Notes: generated by a model from the letters alone, not told the origin. Positions 1-8,528 are shown, counted from the stretch's first letter. The stretch: DNA of 64,000 bases from Xanthomonas prunicola (GCF_002846205.1 NZ_PHKV01000003.1:248001-312000); one strand, 5' to 3'. Translations and numbers: made by a program.

Positions 1-394
1 CCGGTGAGCGCACCGCGTGGCTGATCGGCAGACCCACATCCCAGAGCAGCGCAAACAAGCGCGCCAAGGCCTGCTCATGCTGCTGCTGCGCAGCGCTTTC
101 TCCCAGCACCAACACATCCACATCCGAGCGCGGGAACAGTTCGCCGCGCCCGTAGCCGCCAACCGCATGCAATGACAAACCGCTATCGGCCGGAATGCAG
201 CGGGTCCAGGCATTGCGCATCAACTGGTCGACCGCGCGTGCGCGCAGCGCGACCAGGCGCTCGATCGGCTCGCCCTGATCGAAGCGCTTGCACAGCCGCA
301 TGTCCGCGTGCACCAGCAGCGGACGGGCCTGTGCGGCCCACCCCGCGTCGCCGGCGACGCCCGGGTCGGGTCGCTCCGCCGGCGTCTCCGTCAT
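1..394 (-). CDS. glnD: PII uridylyltransferase / uridylyl-removing enzyme, N-terminal part (cut by window edge)
   Basis: Bifunctional nitrogen sensor that uridylylates and deuridylylates PII proteins. Only about 131 N-terminal residues are visible; the gene continues beyond base 1. The nucleotidyltransferase signature GGYGRGELFPRSDVDVLVL is present, with the metal-binding SDVD aspartates. The upstream part (ERLVALRARAVDQLM) fits the GlnD N-terminal helical region. The ATG overlaps the map stop codon as ATGA, so map and glnD are probably one transcript with coupled translation; map-glnD adjacency is common in gammaproteobacteria. Identity is secure from the motif and context; the HD and ACT domains cannot be checked. 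Confidence 0.93.
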   Translation of the reverse strand, partial: MTETPAERPDPGVAGDAGWAAQARPLLVHADMRLCKRFDQGEPIERLVALRARAVDQLMRNAWTRCIPADSGLSLHAVGGYGRGELFPRSDVDVLVLGESAAQQQHEQALARLFALLWDVGLPISHAVRSP

Positions 395-1167
395 ACCGGT
401 GCGGGCGAATTGGCCGACAGCGTCAGCACATCCACGCCGTCTTCGGTCACTGCCACCATGTGTTCCCACTGCGCAGACAACTTGCGGTCCTTGGTGACCA
501 CGGTCCAGCCATCCGGCAGGGTCTTATGGTGATAGGTGCCTTCGTTGATCATCGGTTCGATGGTGAAGGTCATGCCCGGCTTGAGCACCAGCCCTTCGCC
601 CGGACGCCCGTAATGCATGACCTGCGGCTCGTCGTGATAGACCTTGCCGATGCCGTGGCCGCAGTAATCGCGCACCACGCTGAAACGCTCGGCCTCGGCA
701 AACTTCTGGATCGCGTGGCCCACATCGCCCAGCGTGGCGCCCGGCTTGACCGCCCGGATGCCGCGCCACATCGCTTCATAGGTGGTGTCCACCAGGCGCT
801 TGGCCATCACCGACGGCGTGCCCACGTAGTACATGCGACTGGTGTCGCCGTGCCAGCCGTCCTTGATCACGGTGACATCGATATTGACGATGTCGCCGTC
901 CTTCAACACCTTGGCCGCGCTCGGAATGCCGTGGCAGATCACGTTGTTGACCGAGGTGCATACGCTTTTGGGAAAGCCGCGATAGCCGACATTGGCAGGA
1001 ATGGTGCCCTGCACGTTGACGATGTGGTCGTGGCAGATGCGATCCAGCTCGGCAGTGGTCACGCCCGGCTTGACGTGCGGGCCAACGATGTCGAGCACCT
1101 CGGCGGCCAGACGGCCGGCGACGCGCATCAGTTCGATTTCTTCTTTAGTTTTCAGATTGACGCTCAT
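391..1167 (-). CDS. map: Methionine aminopeptidase type I
   Basis: Removes the N-terminal methionine from nascent proteins in the cytoplasm. 258 residues, the usual length of bacterial type I enzymes. The pita-bread metal ligands are visible: two aspartates in NIDVTVIKDGWHGDTSRMY, the histidine in GHGIGKVYHDEP, a glutamate in FTIEPMI and a glutamate near the C-terminus (SAQWEHMVAVTEDG). The start MSVNLKTKEE was chosen because family members begin here; the frame stays open further upstream but that part is not protein-like. It overlaps glnD by 4 bases. Confidence 0.97.
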   Translation of the reverse strand: MSVNLKTKEEIELMRVAGRLAAEVLDIVGPHVKPGVTTAELDRICHDHIVNVQGTIPANVGYRGFPKSVCTSVNNVICHGIPSAAKVLKDGDIVNIDVTVIKDGWHGDTSRMYYVGTPSVMAKRLVDTTYEAMWRGIRAVKPGATLGDVGHAIQKFAEAERFSVVRDYCGHGIGKVYHDEPQVMHYGRPGEGLVLKPGMTFTIEPMINEGTYHHKTLPDGWTVVTKDRKLSAQWEHMVAVTEDGVDVLTLSANSPAPV

Positions 1168-1486
1168 GGACGCGATTATCGCCGATTCGGGCTGAATCTG
1201 AACGACCCACGCCTGCGTTTTTTTGCAGGAACTCGCAGCGCGGCGACAAGCGAACGGTGCAGCAAAAACCCGTCGCAGCCGCCTATTCATGTGTGACGCC
1301 GCGCACCCCGCGTCAAAACCCGCATTAACGGAGCCATCCGCAGGACATCGCATTTTCACGAAAAATACCTGCCAAGACAGCGAGATAGCATGTGAATTTC
1401 GCGTGATTTTTGGCACAGTTAATGCATCGCAGGGAAGGCGACAACTCGTCGCATCATCAATGACCAGAACGGTCAAGGAAATGTCC
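1168..1486. other. Intergenic region between divergent map and the pilus operon
   Basis: About 320 bases between map (leftward) and the pilus operon (rightward). It is less GC-rich than the flanking genes towards its right end. The clearest signal is a sigma-54-type promoter at 1411-1426. A GGAA-rich stretch ending at 1479 gives the ribosome binding site of the pilin gene. No additional gene was recognised. Confidence 0.6.
1411..1426 (+). promoter_or_regulatory. Candidate sigma-54 (RpoN) -24/-12 promoter of the pilus operon
   Basis: The sequence TGGCACAGTTAATGCA matches the RpoN consensus TGGCACGNNNNTTGCW at 10 of 12 fixed positions, with the invariant GG and GC at the required 10-base separation. 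It lies 60 bases upstream of the pilin ATG and points towards it. Several xanthomonad surface structures are known to be RpoN-dependent. Function is inferred; no activator binding site was identified. Confidence 0.6.
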
Positions 1487-2011
1487 ATGCATACTGTCCG
1501 CCCTGTCCTGCTGTCCCTCGGCCTCCTCTCGACCATTGGCATGGCGAGCGCGGCAGACACCACCACTTTCAACGTCAAGATCGCGGTCACCAAGGCCTGC
1601 ACGATCACCGCCGCGTCCGCCACGGATGTCGACTTCGGCTCGGTGCTCTCGACCTCGACCGCCAATGCGGACGCCAACGGCAGCGTGACCGCCCAGTGCA
1701 CCGCATTGACGCCTTACAACATCGCACTGAGCGCGGGCAGCAATGCCGGTACCGCCAACGACGTCACCACCCGCCGCATGAAAAATACCGACGCGCTGGT
1801 GACCACCAACAACTTCATTGCGTACCAGCTCTACCAGGATCTGGGCCGCAGCACGGTCTGGGGCAGCACCACCGGCACCAACACGCTCAGCCGCACCGCC
1901 ACCGGCCTGAATCAGGTCTACCCGGTCTACGGTCGTGTGACCAACCCGTCGGCCAACAATCCCGCGACCGGTAGTTACCAGGACACGATCACTGCGACGA
2001 TCGTCTATTGA
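1487..2011 (+). CDS. Spore coat U-domain pilin, probable major subunit of a Csu-like pilus
   Basis: 174-residue exported pilin with one SCPU (spore coat protein U) domain. A signal peptide (MHTVRPVLLSLGLLSTIGMASA) is followed by the donor strand region ADTTTFNVKIAVTKACTI. Two cysteines (KACTI and TAQCT) can form the usual disulfide, and the protein ends in the typical strand DTITATIVY. The ATG at 1487 was preferred over 1481 because AAGGA at 1475-1479 is then about 7 bases away. It is the first gene of the operon and resembles CsuA/B of Acinetobacter in position and domain. Role: polymerised shaft subunit (inferred). Confidence 0.85.
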   Translation: MHTVRPVLLSLGLLSTIGMASAADTTTFNVKIAVTKACTITAASATDVDFGSVLSTSTANADANGSVTAQCTALTPYNIALSAGSNAGTANDVTTRRMKNTDALVTTNNFIAYQLYQDLGRSTVWGSTTGTNTLSRTATGLNQVYPVYGRVTNPSANNPATGSYQDTITATIVY

Positions 2012-2019
2012 GCACGCGC

Positions 2020-2787
2020 ATGCCTGTGCATCAGCTGTTGTCACGCTTACCCGCCTGGCTGATGTCGGCCGGGCTGGCGACGGCGCTGGTCATGGCCAAC
2101 GGCGTCCTGCCGACGCCGGCACATGCAGCCAGCCTGCAGTTGGCGCCCACATCGCTGAGCCTGAGCGCCCAGCAGACCGCAGACGGGCTGTGGCTGAGCA
2201 ACAGCGGCAGCGCGCCGGTCCAGGTGCAGACCCGCGCCTATCGCTGGACCCAACGCGATGGGCAGGATCAGCTCGATCCCACCCAGGATCTGCTGATCAG
2301 CCCGCCGATGCGCACCCTGGCCGCTGGCGAGCGCCAGTTGATCCGGGTGATCCGCGCCGGGCCTGCCCCAAGCGGGCAGGAGCAGTGTTACCGCATCATC
2401 GTCGACGAGCTGCCCAGCGCCGATGCCGACCGCAAAGGGATGCAGTTCGTGCTGCGTTACTCGGTGCCGATCTTCCTGCTGCCGCCCGGCAACACCGAAC
2501 CTGCGCCGAACCTGAGCGCGCAAGTGGTTGCCGGCAGCGATGGCAAGGCGCAGATCCAGATCAGCAACACCGGCAACGGACATGCCCAGGTCGCCGACCT
2601 GCGGCACCAAGTCGATGGCGCGACCACGACCGCATTGAATGGCTTGGTGGGTTATGTGCTGCCAGGCCAGACCATGCGTTGGTCGCTGGGTGCGCCGCTG
2701 GCGCAGTTCGGCCGCGGCACCATCATCGCAAGGATCAATGGTGAGGCTGACGAACGCACCTTGTTGGCCGCGCCGACGGCGCCTTGA
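2020..2787 (+). CDS. Periplasmic pilus assembly chaperone (first)
   Basis: 255-residue PapD-like chaperone of the Csu/archaic type. It has an N-terminal hydrophobic signal segment (to about residue 35, ending AHAASLQLAPTSLSL). The Ig-like strands follow, with the typical run YRWTQRDGQD, LLISPPMRTLAAGERQLIRVIR and FVLRYSVPIFLLP. The ATG at 2020 is used; a TTG at 2008 in the same frame overlaps the pilin stop and is possible. The 3' end overlaps the usher frame. It should cap pilin subunits in the periplasm and deliver them to the usher. Confidence 0.88.
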   Translation: MPVHQLLSRLPAWLMSAGLATALVMANGVLPTPAHAASLQLAPTSLSLSAQQTADGLWLSNSGSAPVQVQTRAYRWTQRDGQDQLDPTQDLLISPPMRTLAAGERQLIRVIRAGPAPSGQEQCYRIIVDELPSADADRKGMQFVLRYSVPIFLLPPGNTEPAPNLSAQVVAGSDGKAQIQISNTGNGHAQVADLRHQVDGATTTALNGLVGYVLPGQTMRWSLGAPLAQFGRGTIIARINGEADERTLLAAPTAP

Positions 2788-5155
2788 TGCGGTGCGGCTG
2801 GCGATGACGCTGCTTGCGACCGCCAGCTGCCTGAGCAGCGCCGCAGCCGGCGATCTGGCCGACGTGGCGTCGCTTCCCGATCAGCCGCCGCCCAGCGCCA
2901 CGCCACAGCCGCAAACGCTGTATCTGGACGTGACCTTGAACCAGGCCGACCGCGGCCTGGCGCCGTTCGAACTGGTCGACGGCCGGCTGCGCGGCGCGGT
3001 GGAGACCCTGCGCAGACTCGGCTTCATCCTGGCCGACCGCGCCCCTGGCGAATTGGTCGATCTGGACCGCCTGCCCGACGTGGAAGTGCGCTACGACGCC
3101 GCGCTGCAGCGGCTCGCGCTGCAGGTGCCGCTGGCGCAGCTGTCGTTGTCCACCACGGTGCTGAAAGCAGAAGAAGTGGCCCCGCCCAGCGCCACCGCAT
3201 CGCCAGGCATGCTAGTCAATTACGATCTGTATGCCACCCGCAACGCCGGCGTCAGCAGCGCGTCGCTGGCCACCGAAGTGCGCGCCTTCGGCATCGGCCG
3301 CGGCATGGTCGACACCACCGCGGTCTTTCTGGCCTACGACCGCCCACAGGACAAACGCTGGCGCAGCGAAGCGGTGCGCCTGGACAGCGCTTGGCAGATG
3401 GATTTCCCCGACAGCGCCACCAGCCTCACCGTCGGCGACTTCTACAGCGGCTTCGTCGACTGGAGCCGCTCGATCCGCCTGGGCGGCGTGCAGATCGGCC
3501 GCAACTACGCCTTGCAGCCGTACCGCGTGCTGACGCCCACGCCCAGCTTCCTGGGCGAAGCGACCGTGCCTTCGACCGTGGAGCTCTACGTCGACGGGCT
3601 GCGCCAGTACAGCGGCCAGGTGCCGGCCGGCCCCTTCCAGCTGGCCGCACAGCCGGGCATCAGCGGTACTGGCCAGGCGCAGATCGTGGTGACCGACGCC
3701 TTCGGCCAGGTGCGCCGGCTCGACTTTGCGTTCTATGGCACGCCCCAGTTGCTGGCGCGCGGTGTTTCCGAATGGTCGGCGGGCATCGGCCATCTGCGTC
3801 AGGACTACGGCGTGCGCTCGTTCTCGTATGAATCGCGCACGGTGGCCAGCGCCACCCTGCGCAAGGGCCTGCGCGATGACGTCACCGTCGAGGCGCATGC
3901 CGAAGCCGGCGGCGACGTGGCCAATGCCGGCGCCGGCGGCGTGTGGCTGCTCGGGCCCGGCGGCGTGGTCAACGCCGCGTATGCGCATAGCCGGATGGGC
4001 GGGCTGCGCGGCGGCCAGTATGTGCTGGGCTTCGCTTGGAACAACCGTCGCTTCAACCTCAATCTAGGTACCCAGCGCACCCACGGCGACTACCGCGACC
4101 TGGGCGCGCTGCAAGGCGCGTTGCCGGCACGCATCAGCGACCGCGCGGTGTTCGGCGTCAACGTCAATGCGATCGGCTCGCTGGGCACCAGCTACGTGCG
4201 GCTGAGTTATCCCCAGGGCGACACCTCGCGCTATGCCAGCCTGTTCTGGTCGCGCAGCTTCGGGCGCAACTGGGCCGCCAACCTGTCCGGCAACCAGAAC
4301 CTGGATCTGCGCAGCGACCGCAGCCTGTACCTGTCGCTGTCGACCACCTTCGGCGAGTTGCGCCAGGCCAGCGCTTCGATGCAGCGCAACGGCAACCGCA
4401 CCGGATTCGTCGCCGATGTGAGTCAGCCGTTGCCAGGCGACGGCGACCTAGGCGGCATCGGCTGGCGCGTGCAGGGACGGGCCGGCGACGATGCCAATGG
4501 CGGGCTGGCCGAACTGGGCTGGTTGAACCGGGTCGGCCGCTACAACCTTGGCGCGGCCAATCAGGACGGCGACAGCTTCGGCTACGCCAGCGCCAGTGGC
4601 AGCCTGGTGTGGATGAACGGGAGCGGCTTTGCCGCGCGCGACATCCAGGATGCCTTCGCGGTGGTCTCCACAGACGGCCAGGCCGGCATTCCGGTGCGGC
4701 TGGAGAATCGTCTGATCGGCGTCACCGACGCACGTGGCATGCTGCTGGTGACACCGCTGCAATCGTGGCAACGCAATCAATTGTCGATCGATACCCTGAA
4801 CCTGCCGGCGGACCTGCGCGTGGATCGCGTCGAAACCACGGTGACGCCGCGCCAGCAATCCGGGGTGGCGGTGCGCTTCGGCATCACCCGCGTGCGTGCG
4901 GCGATCATCGTGTTGCACGACGCGCAGGGCGCGCCGTTGCCGGTGGGCAGCGTGGTGCAGCGCGAAGGCGACGGCGAGCGGGTGGTGGTCGGCTACGACG
5001 GCGAGACCTATCTGGACAACCTGCAGCGCGACAACCGCCTGCTGGTCGAATCGCCGAACGGGCGCTGCACCGTGCAGTTCGCCTACCCGGCCGCTCCCGG
5101 CGGGATTCCGCGCGTCGGCCCGCTGGCCTGTCTGGCTGAGCAGAACACACCATGA
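2738..5155 (+). CDS. Outer-membrane fimbrial usher
   Basis: About 805 residues, the usual usher size. It has the N-terminal usher domain (LDVTLNQADRGLAPFELVDGRL), a long beta-barrel with usher signatures (GDFYSGFVDWSRSIRLGGVQIGRNYALQPY cluster; VPSTVELYVDGLRQYSGQVPAGPF plug-flanking segment) and C-terminal domains ending RCTVQFAYPA...GPLACL with two cysteines. It is the translocation pore for the pilus. The start is uncertain: ATG 2738 follows AAGGA and overlaps the chaperone gene by 50 bases, while a GTG near 2793 would place a short signal-like segment (VRLAMTLLATASCLSSAAAG) at the N-terminus. The stop overlaps the next gene as ATGA. Confidence 0.9.
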   Translation: MVRLTNAPCWPRRRRLDAVRLAMTLLATASCLSSAAAGDLADVASLPDQPPPSATPQPQTLYLDVTLNQADRGLAPFELVDGRLRGAVETLRRLGFILADRAPGELVDLDRLPDVEVRYDAALQRLALQVPLAQLSLSTTVLKAEEVAPPSATASPGMLVNYDLYATRNAGVSSASLATEVRAFGIGRGMVDTTAVFLAYDRPQDKRWRSEAVRLDSAWQMDFPDSATSLTVGDFYSGFVDWSRSIRLGGVQIGRNYALQPYRVLTPTPSFLGEATVPSTVELYVDGLRQYSGQVPAGPFQLAAQPGISGTGQAQIVVTDAFGQVRRLDFAFYGTPQLLARGVSEWSAGIGHLRQDYGVRSFSYESRTVASATLRKGLRDDVTVEAHAEAGGDVANAGAGGVWLLGPGGVVNAAYAHSRMGGLRGGQYVLGFAWNNRRFNLNLGTQRTHGDYRDLGALQGALPARISDRAVFGVNVNAIGSLGTSYVRLSYPQGDTSRYASLFWSRSFGRNWAANLSGNQNLDLRSDRSLYLSLSTTFGELRQASASMQRNGNRTGFVADVSQPLPGDGDLGGIGWRVQGRAGDDANGGLAELGWLNRVGRYNLGAANQDGDSFGYASASGSLVWMNGSGFAARDIQDAFAVVSTDGQAGIPVRLENRLIGVTDARGMLLVTPLQSWQRNQLSIDTLNLPADLRVDRVETTVTPRQQSGVAVRFGITRVRAAIIVLHDAQGAPLPVGSVVQREGDGERVVVGYDGETYLDNLQRDNRLLVESPNGRCTVQFAYPAAPGGIPRVGPLACLAEQNTP

Positions 5156-6186
5156 GCATGCACCCACTCTGGCGCATGCTGCTGGCACTGACGATCGCCA
5201 CGCTGTGGCTTGCGCCCACCCAGGTCGCGCGCGCCGACACCACCTGCACCGCCACCCTGGGCACCCCGCTGGCGTTCGGCAATGTCGCGGCCAATGGCAC
5301 CAGCGATGCGGTGGCGACGCTCAACGTGTCCTGTTCGACCGCCGCGCTCAGCGTCCTGGGCTACTCGCAGGTCAGCCTGTGCCTGGACCTGGGGCCAGGC
5401 AGCGCCAGCGGCGGCCTGTACGCGCCGCGCCAGCTGCGCAACACCACCGGCGACAGCCTGGACTTCCAGATCTACAGCGACGCCTCGCGCACCCAGATCT
5501 GGGGCGCCACCGCATCGACCACCCCCTCACCGGTTCTATTGACACTGTCGTACGGTGTCCCGGTGGTCACCGGCGGCTCGCAGACCACCAGCGTCACCCT
5601 GTACGGGCGCATTCCGGCCAACCAGATCCTGTCGATCGGCAACCACACCAGCAGTTTCGGCGGCGCTGACACGGTGCTGCGCTACTCCTACAACGAGAGC
5701 GTCATCGGCATGCCGCCGGCACCGAGCAGTTGTACCGCTGGTGGCAGCGGCGCCAAGACCGCCAGCAACGCGTTTCCGTTCACCGCCTCGGCCAACGTGC
5801 CGGCCCGCTGCAATACCTATGTCACCACCGATCTGGATTTCGGCAGCATCGCCGGCAGCATCAACACGGCCATCGACCGCACCTCCACCATCAGCCTGGC
5901 CTGTACCAACCGCACCGCCTGGAACATCGGTCTGGACAACGGCGTCAACGCCAGCGGCGGCACCCGACGCATGCGCCACGCCTCCAGCGCCAACTATGTG
6001 ACCTACCAGCTTTACCGGGATGCCGGGCGCGCCAACCTCTGGGGCACCACAATCGGGGTGGACACGCTCGCCGGCACAGGCAACGGCGTGACCCAGACAG
6101 TCACCGTTTACGGCCGTGCGCCCGGCGCGCAATTGCCCATCGCAGGGGCCTACAACGACACGGTGACGGTCTCCATCACTTACTGA
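5152..6186 (+). CDS. Two-domain spore coat U protein, probable pilus tip adhesin (CsuE-like)
   Basis: 344 residues: signal peptide (about residues 1-27, ending VARA), then two SCPU domains in tandem. Domain 1 spans roughly residues 28-190 (DTTCTATLGTPLAFGNVAANGT...); domain 2 spans 195-344 (CTAGGSGAKTASNAFPFTAS...DTVTVSITY). Domain 2 is close to the first pilin (AWNIGLDNG, ANYVTYQLYRDAGRANLWG). The tandem architecture and position after the usher match CsuE, the tip adhesin of Acinetobacter Csu pili; the adhesin role is inferred. It is translationally coupled to the usher by a 4-base overlap. Confidence 0.83.
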   Translation: MSMHPLWRMLLALTIATLWLAPTQVARADTTCTATLGTPLAFGNVAANGTSDAVATLNVSCSTAALSVLGYSQVSLCLDLGPGSASGGLYAPRQLRNTTGDSLDFQIYSDASRTQIWGATASTTPSPVLLTLSYGVPVVTGGSQTTSVTLYGRIPANQILSIGNHTSSFGGADTVLRYSYNESVIGMPPAPSSCTAGGSGAKTASNAFPFTASANVPARCNTYVTTDLDFGSIAGSINTAIDRTSTISLACTNRTAWNIGLDNGVNASGGTRRMRHASSANYVTYQLYRDAGRANLWGTTIGVDTLAGTGNGVTQTVTVYGRAPGAQLPIAGAYNDTVTVSITY

Positions 6187-6234
6187 CAGTTAATAAAGTT
6201 CGCATGGGGAACGTCGCTATTTGTTACGTCTCCA

Positions 6235-6555
6235 ATGCAAACGATTGCCTCCATGACACTGGTCACCCTCTTTAAAAGTCTGACCGTGGTTGCGCTCGTC
6301 CTCACTGCAACAGCAGCCAGCGCCGCCGCCGGCCGCGGCCCGGAAAATTCCACCCTGCACATCGGTTTGCGGCTGCTCAGCGGCTGCGAACTGCGCACCA
6401 CCCCGCCACGTGCCAGCTGCTCCAGGGGCACGCCGATGGCGATCGCCCAGCCGGCACGCGCCACCGAGGCCCCCACCAGCACCGGCCAGGACGCCAGCGC
6501 ACTTGCCGGGCCAGCGCCCGCCAGTGCGGCACGCATGACCACGATTGCGTTCTGA
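6235..6555 (+). CDS. Small exported pilin-like protein, possibly a shrunken SCPU subunit
   Basis: 106 residues with a good signal peptide (MTLVTLFKSLTVVALVLTATAASA within the first 30 residues). The mature part keeps recognisable pieces of an SCPU pilin: a strand with GC (STLHIGLRLLSGCEL), a second cysteine in SCSRGTPMAIA (compare QCTALTPYNIA of the first pilin) and a terminal MTTIAF strand. Most of the middle of the domain is missing and replaced by an Ala/Pro/Ser/Thr-rich stretch. ATG 6253 is an alternative start; neither start has a clear Shine-Dalgarno site. It lies between the tip gene and a second chaperone. It may be a specialised small subunit or a decaying gene. Confidence 0.5.
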   Translation: MQTIASMTLVTLFKSLTVVALVLTATAASAAAGRGPENSTLHIGLRLLSGCELRTTPPRASCSRGTPMAIAQPARATEAPTSTGQDASALAGPAPASAARMTTIAF

Positions 6556-6557
6556 CT

Positions 6558-7265
6558 ATGACCATGCCCCGCTTGCTTGGTTGCTGGCTCGCGCTCGGAA
6601 TGGCCTGCCTGGCACCGAATGGCAGCGTTGCCGCTGCCGAAATCGCGATTGCCCCCACCACGGCGCACATTCCCGCCGACAGCGACCAGACCGCCGTGTG
6701 GCTCTACAACCAGGCCGCAGTGCCGTGGCACGCCGAAGCCAAGCTGTACCGGTGGAGCCAGGACGGCGACCGTGAGCTGCTTGAGCCCGCCAAAGGCGCC
6801 ACCGTCAGCCCGAGCCATTTCGAAATCCCGCCGCAAGGGCGGCAGTTGTTGCGGGTGATCCGTCTGGGACCAAGTCCGCAACAGACCGAAGACAGCTACC
6901 GCCTGGTGGTGACCCAGCATGCCTCGGAAGGCGACACCGAACTGTTGCGGTATTCCACGCCAGTCTTCGTCCTGCCCAGCGAGCCGGGCGATGCACACCC
7001 GGCTCTGCGGACAACCCTGTCGGTCGATGGCGCCGGTCTTGTCTTGAACGTGCATAACGCAGGACTTCACCATGCGCGCCTGGCCGACCTGGCCTACATC
7101 GATGCCGGCGGCACCCGCCGCAGCATTCGCGACAACCTGGCCGGCTACGTCCTGCCCGGCCAGACCCGTCAGTGGGCATTGCCGGCCAACCTGACCGTCG
7201 GCCATGGCCGTTTCGTGGCACGCGTCAACAGCGATATCGAGACGACGCTGGCACTGCAGCCATAG
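6558..7265 (+). CDS. Periplasmic pilus assembly chaperone (second)
   Basis: 235 residues, PapD-like archaic chaperone. The signal peptide MTMPRLLGCWLALGMACLAPNGSVAAA is followed by AEIAIAPTTAHIPADSDQTAVWLYN and the conserved YRWSQDGDRELLEPAKG, VSPSHFEIPPQGRQLLRVIRLG, LLRYSTPVFVLP and GYVLPGQTRQWALP segments. It is clearly paralogous to the first chaperone of the same operon but divergent. It starts 2 bases after the small pilin-like ORF, suggesting the two are a pair. Two chaperones in one Csu-type operon is not the standard layout. Confidence 0.85.
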   Translation: MTMPRLLGCWLALGMACLAPNGSVAAAEIAIAPTTAHIPADSDQTAVWLYNQAAVPWHAEAKLYRWSQDGDRELLEPAKGATVSPSHFEIPPQGRQLLRVIRLGPSPQQTEDSYRLVVTQHASEGDTELLRYSTPVFVLPSEPGDAHPALRTTLSVDGAGLVLNVHNAGLHHARLADLAYIDAGGTRRSIRDNLAGYVLPGQTRQWALPANLTVGHGRFVARVNSDIETTLALQP

Positions 7266-7366
7266 GAATCGGGAATCGAGAGTGGGATCGGCAGGCGCAT
7301 CGGCGCCGCCGACTGCGTACAGGGCGTCCGGACGGCCAAGCTCTTGCGATTCCCGATTCCCGATTC
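7265..7366. repeat. Inverted pair of the GAATCGGGAATCGGG dispersed repeat
   Basis: Left copy GGAATCGGGAATCGAGAG (7265-7282) and right copy GATTCCCGATTCCCGATTC (7348-7366) in opposite orientation, about 65 bases apart, directly after the second chaperone stop. The RNA could fold into a large hairpin and may end the pilus operon or protect its 3' end. The same motif recurs at many places in this window. Confidence 0.75.
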
Positions 7367-7405
7367 ACAGGCCTGAAGGCCTGGCGGACGCCGGCATTGA
7401 ACCAA

Positions 7406-7434
7406 TTGCACAGCCCCGGCCTGCCGACTATAAT
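7406..7434 (+). promoter_or_regulatory. Sigma-70 type promoter of rpsB-tsf
   Basis: A perfect -10 hexamer TATAAT (7429-7434) with a TTGCAC -35 element (7406-7411) and an optimal 17-base spacer. It lies about 250 bases upstream of rpsB and after the repeat pair that follows the pilus operon, so it is the obvious start of the ribosomal transcript. Confidence 0.75.
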
Positions 7435-7685
7435 CCGTCGGCTGTTTTGCGTCTTTCACGCATTGCGTCGTTCACGTCGGACGTCACCGACGAATTCACA
7501 CCTGCTGCCGCCATCCGCGCCGGGGTGCCCTCACACAGGGTTCGTCGCGGAGGCAACAGGGAAGCCCAACCCCGGAATCGAGTGCGTTTTGATGCGAGTC
7601 CCTCGCAACAGCCCGCACATCCATGTGCGGACTCTTCAAAGTCAAGGCCGCGCACGGTGATTCCGCTCTTATCGGAGTTACTGCA
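7435..7685 (+). promoter_or_regulatory. Long 5' leader of rpsB, possible S2 autoregulatory RNA
   Basis: About 240 bases of transcribed leader without a convincing ORF. It contains a perfect 8-bp hairpin CCGCACAT/ATGTGCGG (7613-7630) and the rpsB ribosome site GGAG near 7673. In Escherichia coli, S2 represses its own operon through the rpsB leader; a similar role here is inferred from length and position only. Confidence 0.45.
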
Positions 7686-8489
7686 ATGCCCCAAGTCACC
7701 ATGCGTCAGATGCTGGAAGCCGGCGTCCATTTCGGCCACCAGTGCCGTTACTGGCACCCCAAGATGGCGCCGTACATCTTCGGCGCGCGCGGCAAGATCC
7801 ACATCATCAACCTCGAGAAGACCGTTCCGCTCTTCAACGACGCGATGAACTTCCTGTCCTCGATCGCGCAGAAGCGCGGCACCATCCTCTTCCTGGGCAC
7901 CAAGCGCAGCGCGCGCGAGTCCATCAAGGAAGAAGCCGAGCGTTGCGGCATGCCCTTCATGACCCAGCGCTGGCTGGGCGGCACGCTGACCAACTTCCGC
8001 ACCGTCAAGCAGTCGGTTGCCCGTCTGAAGGAACTGGAAGCCGCCGAAACCGACGGCACCTTCGAAAAGCTGGTCAAGCACGAAGTGCTGGGCCTGCGTC
8101 GCGAACGCGAGAAGCTGGACGCCTCGCTGGGTGGCATCAAGGAAATGAACCGTCTGCCCGACGCGATCTTCGTGATCGACATCGGCCATGAAGACATCGC
8201 CATCAAGGAAGCCAAGAAGCTCGGCATCCCGGTGATCGCCGTGGTTGATACCAACTACGATCCGGCCCTGGTCGACTACGCCATCCCGGGTAACGACGAC
8301 GCCATCCGCGCCGTGCAGCTGTACGCACGTGCCGCTGCCGATGCCGTGCTGGAAGGCAAGGCTGCTGCGCCGAATTCGGCGTCGGTGCGCGAAGAAGAGT
8401 TCTCGGCCGAAGCCGCCGACGAAGGCAAGGGCCGTCGCGCTCCGGCCAAGAAGGGCGAGAAGAAGGCCGACGCCCCGGCTGCCGAGTAA
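7686..8489 (+). CDS. rpsB: 30S ribosomal protein S2
   Basis: 267 residues. It begins with the highly conserved [19 protein letters not shown]...[11 protein letters not shown] and contains the S2 signatures [21 protein letters not shown] and [12 protein letters not shown]. It binds the small subunit late in assembly and is needed for S1 attachment. The C-terminal tail (residues 235-267) is Ala/Lys/Glu-rich and variable, as usual. Start confirmed by the invariant N-terminus and GGAG upstream. Co-transcribed with tsf. Confidence 0.98.
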   Translation: MPQVTMRQMLEAGVHFGHQCRYWHPKMAPYIFGARGKIHIINLEKTVPLFNDAMNFLSSIAQKRGTILFLGTKRSARESIKEEAERCGMPFMTQRWLGGTLTNFRTVKQSVARLKELEAAETDGTFEKLVKHEVLGLRREREKLDASLGGIKEMNRLPDAIFVIDIGHEDIAIKEAKKLGIPVIAVVDTNYDPALVDYAIPGNDDAIRAVQLYARAAADAVLEGKAAAPNSASVREEEFSAEAADEGKGRRAPAKKGEKKADAPAAE

Positions 8490-8500
8490 TCGGCATGCAA

Positions 8501-8528
8501 TGCGGCCGCACCATGCTGTGCGGCCGCA
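8501..8528 (+). terminator. Intercistronic hairpin between rpsB and tsf
   Basis: A perfect 11-bp stem TGCGGCCGCAC / GTGCGGCCGCA with a 6-base loop, 12 bases after the rpsB stop and not followed by a T-run. It is more likely an RNA-processing, stability or partial attenuation element than a full terminator, since tsf has no obvious strong promoter of its own in the next 130 bases. Confidence 0.55.

Noticed and set aside
1168..1701. N-terminal extension of map
   Set aside because: It would run into the pilin gene on the other strand and gives no homologous sequence; the family starts at MSVNLKTKEE.
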